This document shows, piece after piece, positions 25,296 to 34,256 of a stretch of DNA of 64,000 nt. This stretch comes from Alcaligenes pakistanensis (lineage in GTDB: Bacteria; Pseudomonadota; Gammaproteobacteria; Burkholderiales; Burkholderiaceae_B). Location of the stretch: positions 376,866 to 440,865 of the forward strand of contig NZ_BMZN01000001.1 of assembly GCF_014652815.1 (NCBI RefSeq). The letters run 5' to 3'. A program made the translations under genes and the position numbers. Each line of letters begins with the position of its first letter. Position 1 is the first letter of the stretch. The notes below the pieces were generated by a model. The model searched no databases and was not told where the DNA came from. It worked only from the letters and a program-made list of their open reading frames with translations.

Positions 25296-26159
25296 TTAGT
25301 GCTCCCGCTTGGCAGCCGCTGCCGAGCTTGATGCTGCACCGCCGCCCGAGGCTGGAACGCGACGCAGAACAGGTTGATTGTCCTGCACAGGCTGGCCGGT
25401 GGTCAGGAAGGTGAACAGGTCATGGGCAAACGCGTCCAGCTGGGACAGGTAAACGCGGTTGGTACGCACAAAAGCGTTATAGGCCAACACAGCAGGAATC
25501 GCCACAGCCAGACCCAGACCGGTCATCACCAGCGCTTCACCCACAGGGCCGGCAATCTTGTTCAGGGTCACGCCATCGGAAAGGCCGATATTGATCAAGG
25601 CGTGGTACACACCCCAAACCGTACCGAACAAACCCACAAATGGCGCGGTAGAGCCGACCGACGCCAGGAGAGTCAAACCGTTTTCCATTTTGGCGGTTTC
25701 TTCGTCCATGACTTTACGCATGATGCGCGAGACAAAAGCATCCGTAGAGCCTTTCTCTTCCAGGCGCATGGCACCGTATTTAACGTGGTGCTTTTGAGCG
25801 TGGATAGCATGGCTGGCCAGGTGGCTGAACGGATCACGTGCACCATGGGTGGCGATCTCGTTTTCAACCTGCTCCAAAGAGCTAGCAGACCAGAATTCGC
25901 GCATGAAGCTGTGCGAGCGACGCTTCAAACGGAAGGACAGCACGCCCTTGACGATAATCAGATACCAGCTGGCAACCGACATCAAGGCCAGAATCACGAA
26001 CAGGGTTTTACCGACCACATCACTTTGCTGGATAAAGTGCAGCACCCCTGTTGCTTCCTCAGCCGCAACAACACTGGCGGCAGCCTGATCGGCCACCGGC
26101 CCTGCCACTTGTGCCAGGCTTACCCATACGCTTTGAAATAGTTCCTGCATCATTGACAT
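25296..26159 (-). CDS. exbB: Biopolymer transport protein ExbB (TonB-ExbB-ExbD motor)
   Basis: A 287-aa MotA/TolQ/ExbB-family proton-channel protein. It shows the first helix (VVGKTLFVILALMSVASWYLI, about 49-69), the conserved TLLASVGSTAPFVGLFGTVWGVYHAL (about 162-187) and a third helix with EALVMTGLGLAVAIPAVLAYN. An N-terminal extension of about 45 residues (QVAGPVADQAAASVVAAEE) is predicted periplasmic. It lies between tonB and exbD, with gaps of three and two bases. Confidence 0.94.
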   Translation of the reverse strand: MSMMQELFQSVWVSLAQVAGPVADQAAASVVAAEEATGVLHFIQQSDVVGKTLFVILALMSVASWYLIIVKGVLSFRLKRRSHSFMREFWSASSLEQVENEIATHGARDPFSHLASHAIHAQKHHVKYGAMRLEEKGSTDAFVSRIMRKVMDEETAKMENGLTLLASVGSTAPFVGLFGTVWGVYHALINIGLSDGVTLNKIAGPVGEALVMTGLGLAVAIPAVLAYNAFVRTNRVYLSQLDAFAHDLFTFLTTGQPVQDNQPVLRRVPASGGGAASSSAAAAKREH

Positions 26160-26162
26160 ATC

Positions 26163-26972
26163 CTAGTAAACAAAGTCGAAAGGAATATCGGCCATGGCAC
26201 GATAGGCCACACCATTTTCCGTATACGGTTTAAAACGTGCTGTACGTACCGCCCTCAGCGCCGACTCATCCAGGCGTTCATAGCCCGATGAATTTTGCAC
26301 CTTGGCTTCCAACACGCTTCCTTGGGTTGAAATCACTACGCGAACCACCACGCGACCCTGCTCACGACGACGCTCCGATGCCCGTGGGTACACAGGTACA
26401 GGACGGCGTCCCAAATAGTCCACTCGGCCAATCAGCTTGGGCCGGTCACCATCCGTGGAGCGGGCAGCAGTTTGAGCTGCATTATCCGTTGCCGGACCGG
26501 CCTGGGCAGCCGGAGCAGCTGGCTGGGCGGGCTGCGGCGTTTCTGCCGGCGGCACTTCTGGCTTAGGTTGTGGCTTGGGCTTAGGTTTCGGTTTGGGTTT
26601 CGGTTTGGGCTTGGGCGGCTCGGGAACCGGTGGTTTTTCCACAATAGGCTCTGGCTCGGGTTCCGGTTCAAGTACCGGTTCCGGCTCAGGCTCTGGATCA
26701 GGTTCCACCTCGGGTTCAGGCTCAGGCTCAGGCTCAGACACCACCTCCTCAGGAGGAGCGCTGACCTGCTCTTGCTGCACCGGAGATTCCGACATTTCCA
26801 GCAAGGTCACACCCACAATATCCATAGGGGCGGGCTCGCCCACCATCTTGGGGGTATCTGTCCACAAGATGGTAGCCAAGACACCAAGGTGCAATCCCAG
26901 AGCTAATGCCAGCCCGGTTGCCTTTAAAGCCAGCATCGAGCGATTATTCGTTTGAGAAGCAATTCCGGTCAT
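26163..26972 (-). CDS. tonB: TonB energy-transducing protein with long Pro-Glu / Pro-Lys spacer
   Basis: About 269 aa from the ATG at 26972; in-frame ATGs at 27008 and 27002 are alternatives and none has a strong ribosome site. It has a signal-anchor helix (ALKATGLALALGLHLGVLATILW), then a spacer of alternating Glu-Pro repeats followed by Lys-Pro repeats, and a TonB C-terminal domain (VDYLGRRPVPVYPRASERR to the end, FKPYTENGVAYRAMADIPFDF). It transmits ExbB/ExbD energy to outer-membrane siderophore receptors. A Fur-like site precedes it, so iron control of the operon is likely. Confidence 0.93.
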   Translation of the reverse strand: MTGIASQTNNRSMLALKATGLALALGLHLGVLATILWTDTPKMVGEPAPMDIVGVTLLEMSESPVQQEQVSAPPEEVVSEPEPEPEPEVEPDPEPEPEPVLEPEPEPEPIVEKPPVPEPPKPKPKPKPKPKPKPQPKPEVPPAETPQPAQPAAPAAQAGPATDNAAQTAARSTDGDRPKLIGRVDYLGRRPVPVYPRASERRREQGRVVVRVVISTQGSVLEAKVQNSSGYERLDESALRAVRTARFKPYTENGVAYRAMADIPFDFVY

Positions 26973-27059
26973 AATCCGTTCTACACATTCTGCAACCCGC
27001 ATGGACAATGACGGGACCGGACAGGATGCCCAGTGAAGTATCGAATCTTAACAGAAACA

Positions 27060-27078
27060 GGAATGATTCTCAATACTA
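27060..27078 (-). promoter_or_regulatory. Fur-like box upstream of tonB
   Basis: On the minus strand the sequence TATTGAGAATCATTCC matches the core of the Fur consensus (AATGATAATCATT) at about 11 of 13 positions. It lies roughly 90 bases upstream of the chosen tonB start, in an AT-rich strip. Confidence 0.6.
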
Positions 27079-27135
27079 AATTCCTGTAATATTTCCTGCT
27101 TAAAATCCGCCCTGCAAAAACTGTTCAGATACTAA

Positions 27136-27168
27136 CGCAACAGGCTGACCTAGGGTCAGCCTGTTGCG
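27136..27168. terminator. Perfect 15-bp inverted repeat after cysA
   Basis: CGCAACAGGCTGACC (27136-27150), a TAG loop and the exact complement (27154-27168). It lies about 20 bases past the cysA stop. There is no good T-run on either side, so it may stall or protect a 3' end instead of acting as a classic terminator. Confidence 0.6.
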
Positions 27169-27187
27169 AATAATTTGCAAAAAAAGA

Positions 27188-28285
27188 CTAAGAAACTCGT
27201 GCGTCCGCCTGAGGCTCCAACGGGAAGGCGCTGAACTTGCGTGGCAGAGCCAAAGCACGCTCTCCGGGTAGCAAACCTAGCTGCGACCAACGCTGATGAT
27301 CGAACTCAGCTTCCCAGGCGCGCTCACCCTCATTCAGGGCCAGCTCTACCCGTACCGTCGCCCCCAAAGGAATAATGCGCTGCACGGCCACCACAATGCC
27401 CTGGCCATCCAGTTGACGCTGCAAGTCCAGATCATGGGGACGCACATAACCTACGGCCTCTCCCTGCCCGGCTCCCTGACCATTCAGCGCCTGATTGGAC
27501 TCGAACTGACCCAACTGCGGATCAGCGACAAAGCGACCTTGCTGGAACTGACCAGGCAAGCGATTGGCGGCTCCCAGGAACTCATATACAAAGGGGCTGG
27601 CCGGATGGTTGTACACATCCTGCGGAGCGCCTTCCTGCTCAACACGCCCTTTGTTCAACACCACGATACGGTCAGCCACCTCGATGGCTTCTTCCTGGTC
27701 GTGCGTCACAAACAAGGTGCTGATATGCAGATCGTCATGCAAACGGCGCAACCAAGAACGCAGCTCTTTACGCACCTTGGCATCCAGAGCACCGAAGGGC
27801 TCATCCAGCAACAAAACGCCCGGTTCCACGGCCAGCGCTCGCGCCAAGGCAATACGCTGCCGCTGACCGCCTGACAAGGCCGCCGGATAGCGGTCCGCCA
27901 ACCAGTCCAGTTGGACCAGCTCCAGCAGCTCATGCACCCGCTGACGAATCTGCGCTTCGGGCAAACGTTGTTTGCGAGGTTTGATACGCAAGCCAAACGC
28001 CACGTTTTCAAATACGGTCATGTGACGGAACAAGGCATAGTGCTGGAACACGAAACCCACTTGTCGATCCCGTGTTCCTACCGCGGCCACATCCTTGCCA
28101 TTGATCAGCACCTGACCCGCATCCGCATGTTCCAGGCCAGCCACAATGCGCAACAAGGTCGTCTTGCCGCAGCCAGACGGCCCCAGCAATGCCACCAGCT
28201 CGCCCGCTGGAAAATCCAATGTCACATCACCCAGTGCTGTAAACGCACCAAACTGTTTAGATAGATGACGAACTTCGATACTCAT
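27188..28285 (-). CDS. cysA: Sulfate/thiosulfate ABC transporter ATPase CysA
   Basis: A 365-aa ABC ATPase: Walker [10 protein letters not shown] (about 34-42), Q-loop VFQHYALF, signature [15 protein letters not shown] (about 137-151), Walker [14 protein letters not shown]-loop THDQEEA. A C-terminal TOBE-like domain ([11 protein letters not shown]) marks it as the CysA/MalK type. It powers sulfate import through CysT/CysW. It is the last gene of sbp-cysT-cysW-cysA, 18 bases after cysW. Confidence 0.95.
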   Translation of the reverse strand: MSIEVRHLSKQFGAFTALGDVTLDFPAGELVALLGPSGCGKTTLLRIVAGLEHADAGQVLINGKDVAAVGTRDRQVGFVFQHYALFRHMTVFENVAFGLRIKPRKQRLPEAQIRQRVHELLELVQLDWLADRYPAALSGGQRQRIALARALAVEPGVLLLDEPFGALDAKVRKELRSWLRRLHDDLHISTLFVTHDQEEAIEVADRIVVLNKGRVEQEGAPQDVYNHPASPFVYEFLGAANRLPGQFQQGRFVADPQLGQFESNQALNGQGAGQGEAVGYVRPHDLDLQRQLDGQGIVVAVQRIIPLGATVRVELALNEGERAWEAEFDHQRWSQLGLLPGERALALPRKFSAFPLEPQADARVS

Positions 28286-28303
28286 AATGAACTCCGAATG
28301 CGA

Positions 28304-29194
28304 TCATCCACGATGACCGTCTTGAACCATTTTGCGCTCGGCCCACAATTTAAGCGCCAAAGTCAGTAAAGCCAAGACCGCCAACACTGAAGCCGCTGCA
28401 AAAGCGCCCACCGTGTGGTAGTCGTTGTACTCAATCTCTACGTGCAAAGGCAGTGTATTGGTCTGGCCTCGTATATGACCGGACAGCACCGACACCGCTC
28501 CAAACTCGCCCATGGCACGGGCATTGCACAGAATCACGCCATACAGCAGGCCCCACTTGATCTTGGGAAGCGTCACCCGCCAGAACATCTGCCTGCCGTT
28601 AGCCCCTAGCACTCGCGCTGCCTGCTCTTCCTCGCTGCCTTGCATCTGCATCAAAGGAATCAACTCTCGGGCGACGAACGGAAAGGTCACAAATAAAGTA
28701 GCCAGTACCAAACCCGGCAAGGCAAACACGATACGAATATTATTGGCATCCAGCCAGTCCCAGAACGGACCCTGACGACCAAAAATCAACAAGAACATCA
28801 AACCCGCAATCACGGGGGACACTGAAAACGGCAAGTCAATTAGCGTAGTCAGAATGCTCTTACCGCGAAACTCAAAACGCGCAATGGCCCAGGATGCTGC
28901 CAAACCAAAGGCAATATTCAACGGCACAGCAATCACTGCGACCAGAACCGTCAGGCTGGCGGCATGCAAAGTATCACTTTCGCTCAAGGCGGACAGATAC
29001 GGCATGACACCACGGCTGAATGCCGTCATAAAAACCAGCACCAAAGGCAGCAGCAAGAACAGTACAAAAAACAGCAAGGCAATGCTAATCAGCACCACCT
29101 TGACCGCCCGGCTCTCGTCTTGCGCGGCTCGCAAGCGTGCGGTGTGTACGGGCACTACTTGCACCGTGGATTCCATCGTCAAGGTCGTGCTCAT
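28304..29194 (-). CDS. cysW: Sulfate ABC transporter permease CysW
   Basis: A 296-aa inner-membrane permease with six hydrophobic helices and the permease EAA-like loop (EEEQAARVLGANGRQMFWRVTLPKIKWGL region, about 190-218). The motif GEFGAVSVLSGHIRGQTNTLPLHVE near residue 227 is typical of CysW. Its start overlaps the cysT stop by four bases. Confidence 0.95.
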   Translation of the reverse strand: MSTTLTMESTVQVVPVHTARLRAAQDESRAVKVVLISIALLFFVLFLLLPLVLVFMTAFSRGVMPYLSALSESDTLHAASLTVLVAVIAVPLNIAFGLAASWAIARFEFRGKSILTTLIDLPFSVSPVIAGLMFLLIFGRQGPFWDWLDANNIRIVFALPGLVLATLFVTFPFVARELIPLMQMQGSEEEQAARVLGANGRQMFWRVTLPKIKWGLLYGVILCNARAMGEFGAVSVLSGHIRGQTNTLPLHVEIEYNDYHTVGAFAAASVLAVLALLTLALKLWAERKMVQDGHRG

Positions 29195-30138
29195 CGGGCG
29201 GCCTCCAAAGACAAGGGCGCAGCCACCTTGCTTGCTTTAGCAGTCGCCTGACCAGAATGGCGTGACTGCAAATACCATTGCAAACGATTGATTGCCAACA
29301 AAATAATGAAAGATAACACCATCATCAAGACAGCCAGCGCTGACGCTCCCGCATAGTCAAACTGCTCCAACTTGATCACGATCAGCAAGGGTGTAATTTC
29401 CGAGATCATGGGGACATTACCAGCAATAAAAATTACAGAACCGTATTCCCCAACAGCACGGGCAAAAGCCAAAGCTACCCCCGTCAGAGCAGCAGGCAAA
29501 ATCGCGGGCAAGATAACCTTGGAAATGGTCTGGAAACGATCTGCTCCCAAGCAGGCACTAACCTCTTCCTGCTCTTGCTCCAGCTCTTCCAGAACCGGTT
29601 GCACGGTACGCACCACAAACGGCAAACCAATAAAGACCAAGGCAATCAAGATCCCCCAGGGCGTAAAGGCAATTTGACCCACATAAGGTTCAGCCCAAGA
29701 TCCAATCCAGCCCGTAGGCGCATAAATCGCTGCCAATGAAATCCCGGCGACCGATGTCGGCAAGGCAAAGGGCAGATCAATCAAGGCATCCACAATCCGG
29801 CGACCGGGAAAGCGATAACGCACCAGCACCCAAGCCAAAATCAAACCAAATATCCCATTGATCAGAGCAGCCAAAGCCGCCATCCCAAAGGTCAGCTTCA
29901 AAGAAGCCAGGACACGGGCGGCGCTAATCGTCTCCCAAAACTGCACCCAAGTCATGGAAGTCGTCTTGAGTAAGACCGCCGACAAGGGAATCAGCACAAT
30001 CAAACTGAGATAACTGACGGTCAAACCCATTGTCAGGCCAAAGCCAGGCAAAGCGCGTTGCGTACGCTTCGCTGGCCATAGCGTCCAAGATCCGCTGCGA
30101 GCCGATCCCATCGTAGATTCCTCCGAGATCGGTTTCAT
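29191..30138 (-). CDS. cysT: Sulfate ABC transporter permease CysT (CysU)
   Basis: A 315-aa permease with the CysT-type segments [13 protein letters not shown] (about 137-149) and the EAA loop [23 protein letters not shown], followed by [14 protein letters not shown]. Compared with E. coli CysU it has a longer N-terminus of about 30 residues. It overlaps the binding-protein gene and cysW by four bases each, a fully coupled operon. Confidence 0.95.
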   Translation of the reverse strand: MKPISEESTMGSARSGSWTLWPAKRTQRALPGFGLTMGLTVSYLSLIVLIPLSAVLLKTTSMTWVQFWETISAARVLASLKLTFGMAALAALINGIFGLILAWVLVRYRFPGRRIVDALIDLPFALPTSVAGISLAAIYAPTGWIGSWAEPYVGQIAFTPWGILIALVFIGLPFVVRTVQPVLEELEQEQEEVSACLGADRFQTISKVILPAILPAALTGVALAFARAVGEYGSVIFIAGNVPMISEITPLLIVIKLEQFDYAGASALAVLMMVLSFIILLAINRLQWYLQSRHSGQATAKASKVAAPLSLEAAR

Positions 30139-31154
30139 TTACTCAGATAAATGCTGTCAAACACACCACCATCGGCAAAATGCTTGGCCTGCACTTGAGT
30201 CCAGCCCCCCAGTTCCTCATCCACCTTATACAGCTTCAAGGCAGGAAACTGATCGCGATATTTGGCGGCGACCGCTTCCAAGCGTGGACGATAAAAATGA
30301 CGCGCTGCAATTTCCTGGCCCTCAGGGCTATAGAGATATTCCAGATAGGCTTGGGCGACTTTTTCCGTACCGTGCTTGGCCGCATTAGCATCCACTAAAG
30401 CGACAGGCGGCTCGGCCAGAATACTGCTGGACGGCACCACAATATCAAAGCGATCTGGCCCTAAGTCCTTGACCGACAACAAGGCCTCGTTTTCCCAGGC
30501 AATCAGCACATCCCCGATCCCACGCTCCACAAAAGTGGTGGTCGATCCGCGTGCACCAGAGTCCAGGACGCTGACATTGCGATACAGCTTGGCGACGAAA
30601 TCACGTGCGTTGTCTTCGTCGCCATTGCCTTGTTTCAGGGCGTATAACCACGCCGCCAGATAATTCCAGCGCGCACCGGCGGAGGTTTTCGGATTCGGGG
30701 TGACGACCTTGATATCCGAGCGAATCAAATCATCCCAATCATGAATGCCTTTGGGATTGCCTTTACGCACCAACAAGACAATCGTGGAGGTATACGGTGT
30801 GCTGTTGTCGGGCAAACGAGCCTGCCAACCCTTATCCAGCAGGCCGGACTGGGCTATCTGATCAATATCGGAAGAAATGCCCAGTGTCACGACATCGGCA
30901 GGTACGCCATCAATAACGGTACGCGCCTGCTTGCTGGAACCACCATGCGAGCTGCGGATAACGACACTGTCACCCGTTTGTTCTTTGTAATGGGTTTGAA
31001 ACGCCTTATTGAATTCAGCGTAGAGTTCACGCGTCGGATCATAAGACACATTCAGAATACTGACCTCGGCTGCCACAGCCGTTGCTGCTGCCAGCACCAA
31101 AGCCAGCAAAGCTCCTGCCCGAACACCCTTCCACTTCTGTTGAATCCGCTTCAT
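30135..31154 (-). CDS. sbp: Periplasmic sulfate-binding protein
   Basis: About 339 aa from the ATG at 31154 ([10 protein letters not shown]), which follows AGGGGATGGGAA; a longer frame to 31181 is less likely. A Sec signal peptide ends at AVAA-EVSIL. The mature chain has the sulfate-binding-protein hallmarks [29 protein letters not shown] and [16 protein letters not shown]. It delivers sulfate (or thiosulfate) to CysT/CysW/CysA. The short upstream region carries the operon promoter; a CysB site is expected but I could not define one. Confidence 0.94.
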   Translation of the reverse strand: MKRIQQKWKGVRAGALLALVLAAATAVAAEVSILNVSYDPTRELYAEFNKAFQTHYKEQTGDSVVIRSSHGGSSKQARTVIDGVPADVVTLGISSDIDQIAQSGLLDKGWQARLPDNSTPYTSTIVLLVRKGNPKGIHDWDDLIRSDIKVVTPNPKTSAGARWNYLAAWLYALKQGNGDEDNARDFVAKLYRNVSVLDSGARGSTTTFVERGIGDVLIAWENEALLSVKDLGPDRFDIVVPSSSILAEPPVALVDANAAKHGTEKVAQAYLEYLYSPEGQEIAARHFYRPRLEAVAAKYRDQFPALKLYKVDEELGGWTQVQAKHFADGGVFDSIYLSK

Positions 31155-31181
31155 TTCCCATCCCCTAGAAACCATTTCCAA

Positions 31182-31394
31182 GCAATGAGAACGAGTCTAG
31201 CAAGGCTGTTTCACCAAGCTAAATACCTATTCTTTGGTTAGATATAGCGGGGAGATGGAGGGCTAGAACAGCCAGATCAAAACAATCAGCGCAAAGAGGC
31301 ACTCACCAACCTTGGACCAGAGGAACCAAGACTTGGATTCCTCGCAGTTGCCCGGAGCGCAGCCCGATGATAAAGCGATGCGAATGGAGCAGAT
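31182..31394 (+). other. Promoter region of the sulfate operon, with possible coding scrap
   Basis: About 210 bases between sbp and the left att-like repeat. One minus-strand frame (stop at 31263-31265) reads GNCEESKSWFLWSKVGECLF before a hydrophobic tail, and looks like the end of a small membrane protein. It has no start codon, so I list it only as a possible remnant. Confidence 0.35.
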
Positions 31395-31493
31395 ACAAAA
31401 AAGCACTTAGTTCTACCTGAGTGCTGGTTTCGACTAGCAAAAGAAATGGTCGGTGCTAAGGGGTTCGAACCCCCGTCCTACGCCTTACAAGGG
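31395..31493 (+). repeat. Left copy of a ~100-bp direct repeat containing a tRNA-Val 3' part (att-like)
   Basis: It matches 38096-38196 over terminator hairpin, spacer (CGACTAGCAAAAGAAATGGT) and the 3' part of tRNA-Val up to the anticodon arm, with scattered substitutions. Left of 31395 and right of 31493 the sequences differ. A duplicated tRNA 3' end is the standard scar of tyrosine-integrase insertion, so this is the far attachment site of the 31.5-38.1 kb element. Confidence 0.8.
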
Positions 31494-31707
31494 ATTATAA
31501 TTTCTTTTTAAATCAGATAATTACATAACGAACTACTTAAAAAAAGCTTATTAGATAGGTGGTTGTCATTTACAACATTGTTGGCCTATCTTCCATTTCT
31601 CTACTTGGCCACGATAGTCATGCGGACTTCATGGTGTGCTTGTCAAAACTTTTACCGAGCAAACATGGTAAAACTTTGTTCTGTGACAAACCAAAAAGAG
31701 ATTAACC

Positions 31708-32046
31708 ATGGAAACGCTTAAACACCTATACCTTATCTTTCCGACTATCCTCAGTTCGGCTGTAATCATGGTCATCCTGACCGCTTTGGCAACTGCCATT
31801 TGGCACTTCATGATGTGGGACGACAATAAGTTGTTCTTAGCTGTAGGAGTAATGTTTATTTTACTCGTAGCGTACTACCTCTGGCCTTGGATGGCTTACG
31901 ACCCTCGTGAACAACTCTTTGCTGCCGAACGACTCACCAGAGACAACATGCTTAGCCGGTTTTTTGCAGCCGCCATTTCTGGAGCTATCGGAACAATGTG
32001 CGGGTGGCTTGTAGCGAATAAATTTCTGCAAAGTCGATCCTGGTAG
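31708..32046 (+). CDS. Hypothetical membrane protein
   Basis: A 112-aa protein with hydrophobic helices at about 9-33 (IFPTILSSAVIMVILTALAT), 43-64 and 86-105. A purine-rich AAAGAGATT precedes the ATG. It is the first gene inside the tRNA-Val element and resembles small phage or element membrane proteins only in general character. The 31494-31707 stretch before it is AT-rich and contains an inverted repeat TTTTACC/GGTAAAA (31649-31675) that may be regulatory. Function is unknown. Confidence 0.55.
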   Translation: METLKHLYLIFPTILSSAVIMVILTALATAIWHFMMWDDNKLFLAVGVMFILLVAYYLWPWMAYDPREQLFAAERLTRDNMLSRFFAAAISGAIGTMCGWLVANKFLQSRSW

Positions 32047-32169
32047 CCGCAACAGGAATAAACTCTGTTTTTTAGTTGGAATTCAGCGGGGCGTTTACTA
32101 GTATGACTGCCCTGTATACCGTCTGACCCCGCCTCGGGACCAAGATTTTGTCAGACTTAGGATGAAGTG

Positions 32170-32193
32170 GCCCGCCATAGAGCGGGCTTTTTT
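32170..32193 (+). terminator. Terminator after the 31708-32046 gene
   Basis: GCCCGC (32170-32175) / GCGGGC (32182-32187) with a CATAGA loop and six Ts. A damaged copy of the same sequence is at 34212-34241. Confidence 0.75.
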
Positions 32194-32250
32194 GTGTCTA
32201 AACCAAATGCCAGACCGACAGGAGCGGCTCATTGTCACGAAAGCGAACTT

Positions 32251-32529
32251 TTATTTTCCCAACTTGAAATGCTCTTCCAACCGCTTTATTCGGGTTTTAA
32301 TTTCTGCTTTATCAAATGCGCCCTTTATGGCTTGGCTATTCAGCAATTTCTGCTGTTCACTGGCAGGCAGATCGTCCCACAAGCTCAGCAGTGAGGCGCC
32401 CAAAAATCCGAGTATTAAGCGATCCTCCTCATCCAATTGATCTACTGCCCGCGATACCGCCAAACCTTTAAGTTGAGATCCACCATCGTCATCCCATTGC
32501 TCCTTGACTGGAGGTGCTGTCGTGCTCAT
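32251..32529 (-). CDS. Hypothetical acidic protein
   Basis: A 92-aa soluble, mostly helical protein with many Leu, Asp and Glu; the last 25 residues (KAEIKTRIKRLEEHFKLGK) look coiled-coil-like. The ATG follows AAGGGGAAGTT, a good ribosome site. It lies between plus-strand genes in the tRNA-Val element. I do not recognise the family. Confidence 0.6.
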   Translation of the reverse strand: MSTTAPPVKEQWDDDGGSQLKGLAVSRAVDQLDEEDRLILGFLGASLLSLWDDLPASEQQKLLNSQAIKGAFDKAEIKTRIKRLEEHFKLGK

Positions 32530-32776
32530 AACTTCCCCTTGAACAAGAGCTTAAAGAGCTTTGAGTATAGGCTCCCAGGCTTTCCAAAACAGATTAAACA
32601 AGAGCGTACAAACTAATTTTCCCTTAAAATATAATGAGTTACAAATGAGCGTAGTGTGAATTCCGTGAACACGCCTAGTATAGAGACAGACCTTCTCTAG
32701 AACACCTTGAAGGAGCTACTGACGCTGTCACTCAGACTTTCTGACATGCATGCTGTCAGTCATGGCAGGAGTGCCT

Positions 32777-33010
32777 ATGACTTACTACCTCCGGTCCACA
32801 GGAACCCAAGCTAACTTGCTTCGCTTCCCCCTTCAATCGGCCAGTGAACCTGCCGACCCTACCCTTCCAGATCCCCGCGACAAACGCCCCGTCGAAATCG
32901 AACGTGTTGAAGATGAAGATCAAGCACAGCCGAACCCAGACGACCGTACAGGCCAGGACAGTCCCCAAAACCCTCCCCCTGCGCAAAAAAATCAGTCCTT
33001 GTTGAACTGA
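32777..33010 (+). CDS. Hypothetical hydrophilic protein
   Basis: A 77-aa protein starting MTYYLRSTGTQANLLRFPLQ. I chose the ATG at 32777 because GGAG lies five to six bases upstream; an ATG at 32750 is possible. The C-terminal 50 residues are rich in Pro, Asp, Glu and Gln and probably disordered. A second small Pro/Gln-rich gene follows at 33094. Function is unknown. Confidence 0.5.
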   Translation: MTYYLRSTGTQANLLRFPLQSASEPADPTLPDPRDKRPVEIERVEDEDQAQPNPDDRTGQDSPQNPPPAQKNQSLLN

Positions 33011-33093
33011 TCACTTTCGTGGCACCGCAAGGCGGCCTTTCACTGCCTGCGTTTAGCTCGCCGCGACGACGTTCTTTATATTGGAGTTATCAC

Positions 33094-33243
33094 ATGACAC
33101 AAACCAACCAGAAACCCGAGCAAGCTCCCCAATCCCCCCAGCAGCCCTCACCTGCTCCTGATCATAAAGCTGCCATGCATCCAGAAAAGCATGACGAGAA
33201 TAAGGACAAGAAAGTCCCGCAAGATCAGCCCAAAAGCAAGTAA
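33094..33243 (+). CDS. Small disordered Pro/Gln/Lys-rich protein
   Basis: A 49-aa protein starting MTQTNQKPEQAPQSPQQPSP and ending in a Lys/Asp-rich tail. The ATG at 33094 has TTGGAG upstream. Composition suggests a disordered, very soluble polypeptide like small stress-response proteins. A weak hairpin (GCAGAC/GTCTGC, 33252-33275) follows. Function is unknown. Confidence 0.5.
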   Translation: MTQTNQKPEQAPQSPQQPSPAPDHKAAMHPEKHDENKDKKVPQDQPKSK

Positions 33244-33409
33244 GTAAGGTACGGCAGACTCGCCCCAACGGGTCTGCGCTGCAAATGCAACAATCATGGA
33301 CGCTTGGCCCAATCCTCGTGCAAGCATTAGTCTGTGACCCAAAAACAATAATAAAAACTTATGCTCAATCCAGCAAAATAACTGGAGCAACTCCTTCCAG
33401 GAGAAGACC

Positions 33410-33655
33410 GTGTATCACCAAGCCCAACACACGCTATGCGTCCTATGTCGGCTGCTACCTCTATCAAAATCACGTAGTGCGAAGCATGCCTCCATGGTCA
33501 TCGCATACGGATCAACAAAAAGAGAGAATGAGGCGAAAAAAACTCTATATCAATGCTCCAGCTGCAAAACATTGTGGCTATATGAACAAGACCGATGGGG
33601 AACCTGCCTGGGCTTCAAACTCTGGCCCAACGGTCTGCAAAACTTCCAGCATTAA
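33410..33655 (+). CDS. Small protein with zinc-ribbon-like cysteines
   Basis: An 81-aa protein beginning at GTG 33410, which has AGGAG seven bases upstream. Two Cys-x2-Cys pairs are visible (LCVLC near residue 10, QCSSC near residue 50), and the tail reads LWLYEQDRWGTCLGFKLWP. This suggests a small metal-binding fold, but I do not know the family. It ends just before a strong bidirectional terminator. Confidence 0.45.
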   Translation: MYHQAQHTLCVLCRLLPLSKSRSAKHASMVIAYGSTKRENEAKKTLYQCSSCKTLWLYEQDRWGTCLGFKLWPNGLQNFQH

Positions 33656-33678
33656 CCGTCCTGCCTCCCAGAAAGTAA

Positions 33679-33711
33679 AAGGGCCCGCAATGACATCATT
33701 GCGGGCCCTTC
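33679..33711. terminator. Strong bidirectional terminator
   Basis: A stem of about 13 bp, GGGCCCGCAATGA / TCATTGCGGGCCC, between convergent small genes at 33410-33655 (+) and 33750-33914 (-). Confidence 0.8.
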
Positions 33712-33749
33712 CCATATCAAAAATAAAAGAGTGCTACAGCCTCAAGAGC

Positions 33750-33914
33750 TTACCGGCCCCGAGCGGCCCCTCTCCCTGTCGGTTTATGATCGTGAGCAGC
33801 GCTGGCTCGTTTGATCCCTTCATTGGGGGCCTGAGCGGGCCAGCCCGGTTGGGTCTGAGTGGGATCAGGCTTACGTACACTTGCCTTTTTAGGCGCCTTG
33901 CCTTTTTTGTCCAT
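33750..33914 (-). CDS. Small basic protein
   Basis: A 54-aa protein starting MDKKGKAPKKASVRKPDPTQ and ending GRGAARGR. The ATG at 33914 is preceded by GGAGG at a five-base spacing, a near-ideal ribosome site, and a strong terminator lies downstream, so it is very likely a real gene. Lys/Arg/Pro-rich composition suggests nucleic-acid binding or disorder. No family recognised. Confidence 0.6.
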   Translation of the reverse strand: MDKKGKAPKKASVRKPDPTQTQPGWPAQAPNEGIKRASAAHDHKPTGRGAARGR

Positions 33915-34064
33915 TGTGACCTCCATTGGTCAATGGCGACTCCAACAAATGTCAGAGCAGCTATACAGCATATGTCATTAAGCAATAGGTCGCTGGTTTA
34001 ATTAGCGATAGACACAAGATAAGGCAGCGTGAAACCCAATTGAAAAATACGGGTAGAAATAAAC

Positions 34065-34097
34065 AAAGGCCTACAGCTAAAAATGCTGTAGGCCTTT
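34065..34097 (-). terminator. Terminator carried with the tRNA-Pro fragment
   Basis: A perfect 13-bp stem AAAGGCCTACAGC / GCTGTAGGCCTTT directly downstream of the tRNA-Pro 3' fragment in its reading direction (minus strand). Confidence 0.8.
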
Positions 34098-34104
34098 GAG
34101 CATT

Positions 34105-34154
34105 TGGTCGGAACGGAAGAATTTGAACCTTCGACCTCTTACACCCCATGTAAG
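34105..34154 (-). pseudogene. tRNA-Pro(GGG) 3' fragment
   Basis: Read on the minus strand, the anticodon arm CTTAC-ATGGGGT-GTAAG, variable loop, T-arm GAAGGTTCAAATTCTTC and acceptor with CCA are all present, but the 5' acceptor strand and D-arm are missing. This is a tRNA 3' half with its own terminator, as left by an integrative element that used tRNA-Pro. It cannot give a functional tRNA. Confidence 0.75.
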
Positions 34155-34256
34155 GCCCATGAATAAGCCCATATAAAAATCAATAATTTAGAGCTTACCC
34201 AGCCAATACGCGGCCCGCCATAGAGCGGACTTGTTGCGTCTGGTCATCGGGCGCCA

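Noticed and set aside
25374-26141. Long frame antisense to exbB
   Set aside because: A shadow of the exbB reading frame with His/Gln-rich composition typical of antisense frames.
26575-26955. Gly/Ser-rich frames antisense to tonB
   Set aside because: They mirror the Pro-Glu/Pro-Lys codon repeats of tonB and have no independent support.
32095-32165. Possible insertion-sequence end (TGACCCC-like motif)
   Set aside because: Only one short motif without a matching inverted end or target duplication.
33285-34001. 238-aa plus-strand frame
   Set aside because: It runs over the strong terminator at 33679 and two better-supported small genes in other frames, and has no recognisable domain.
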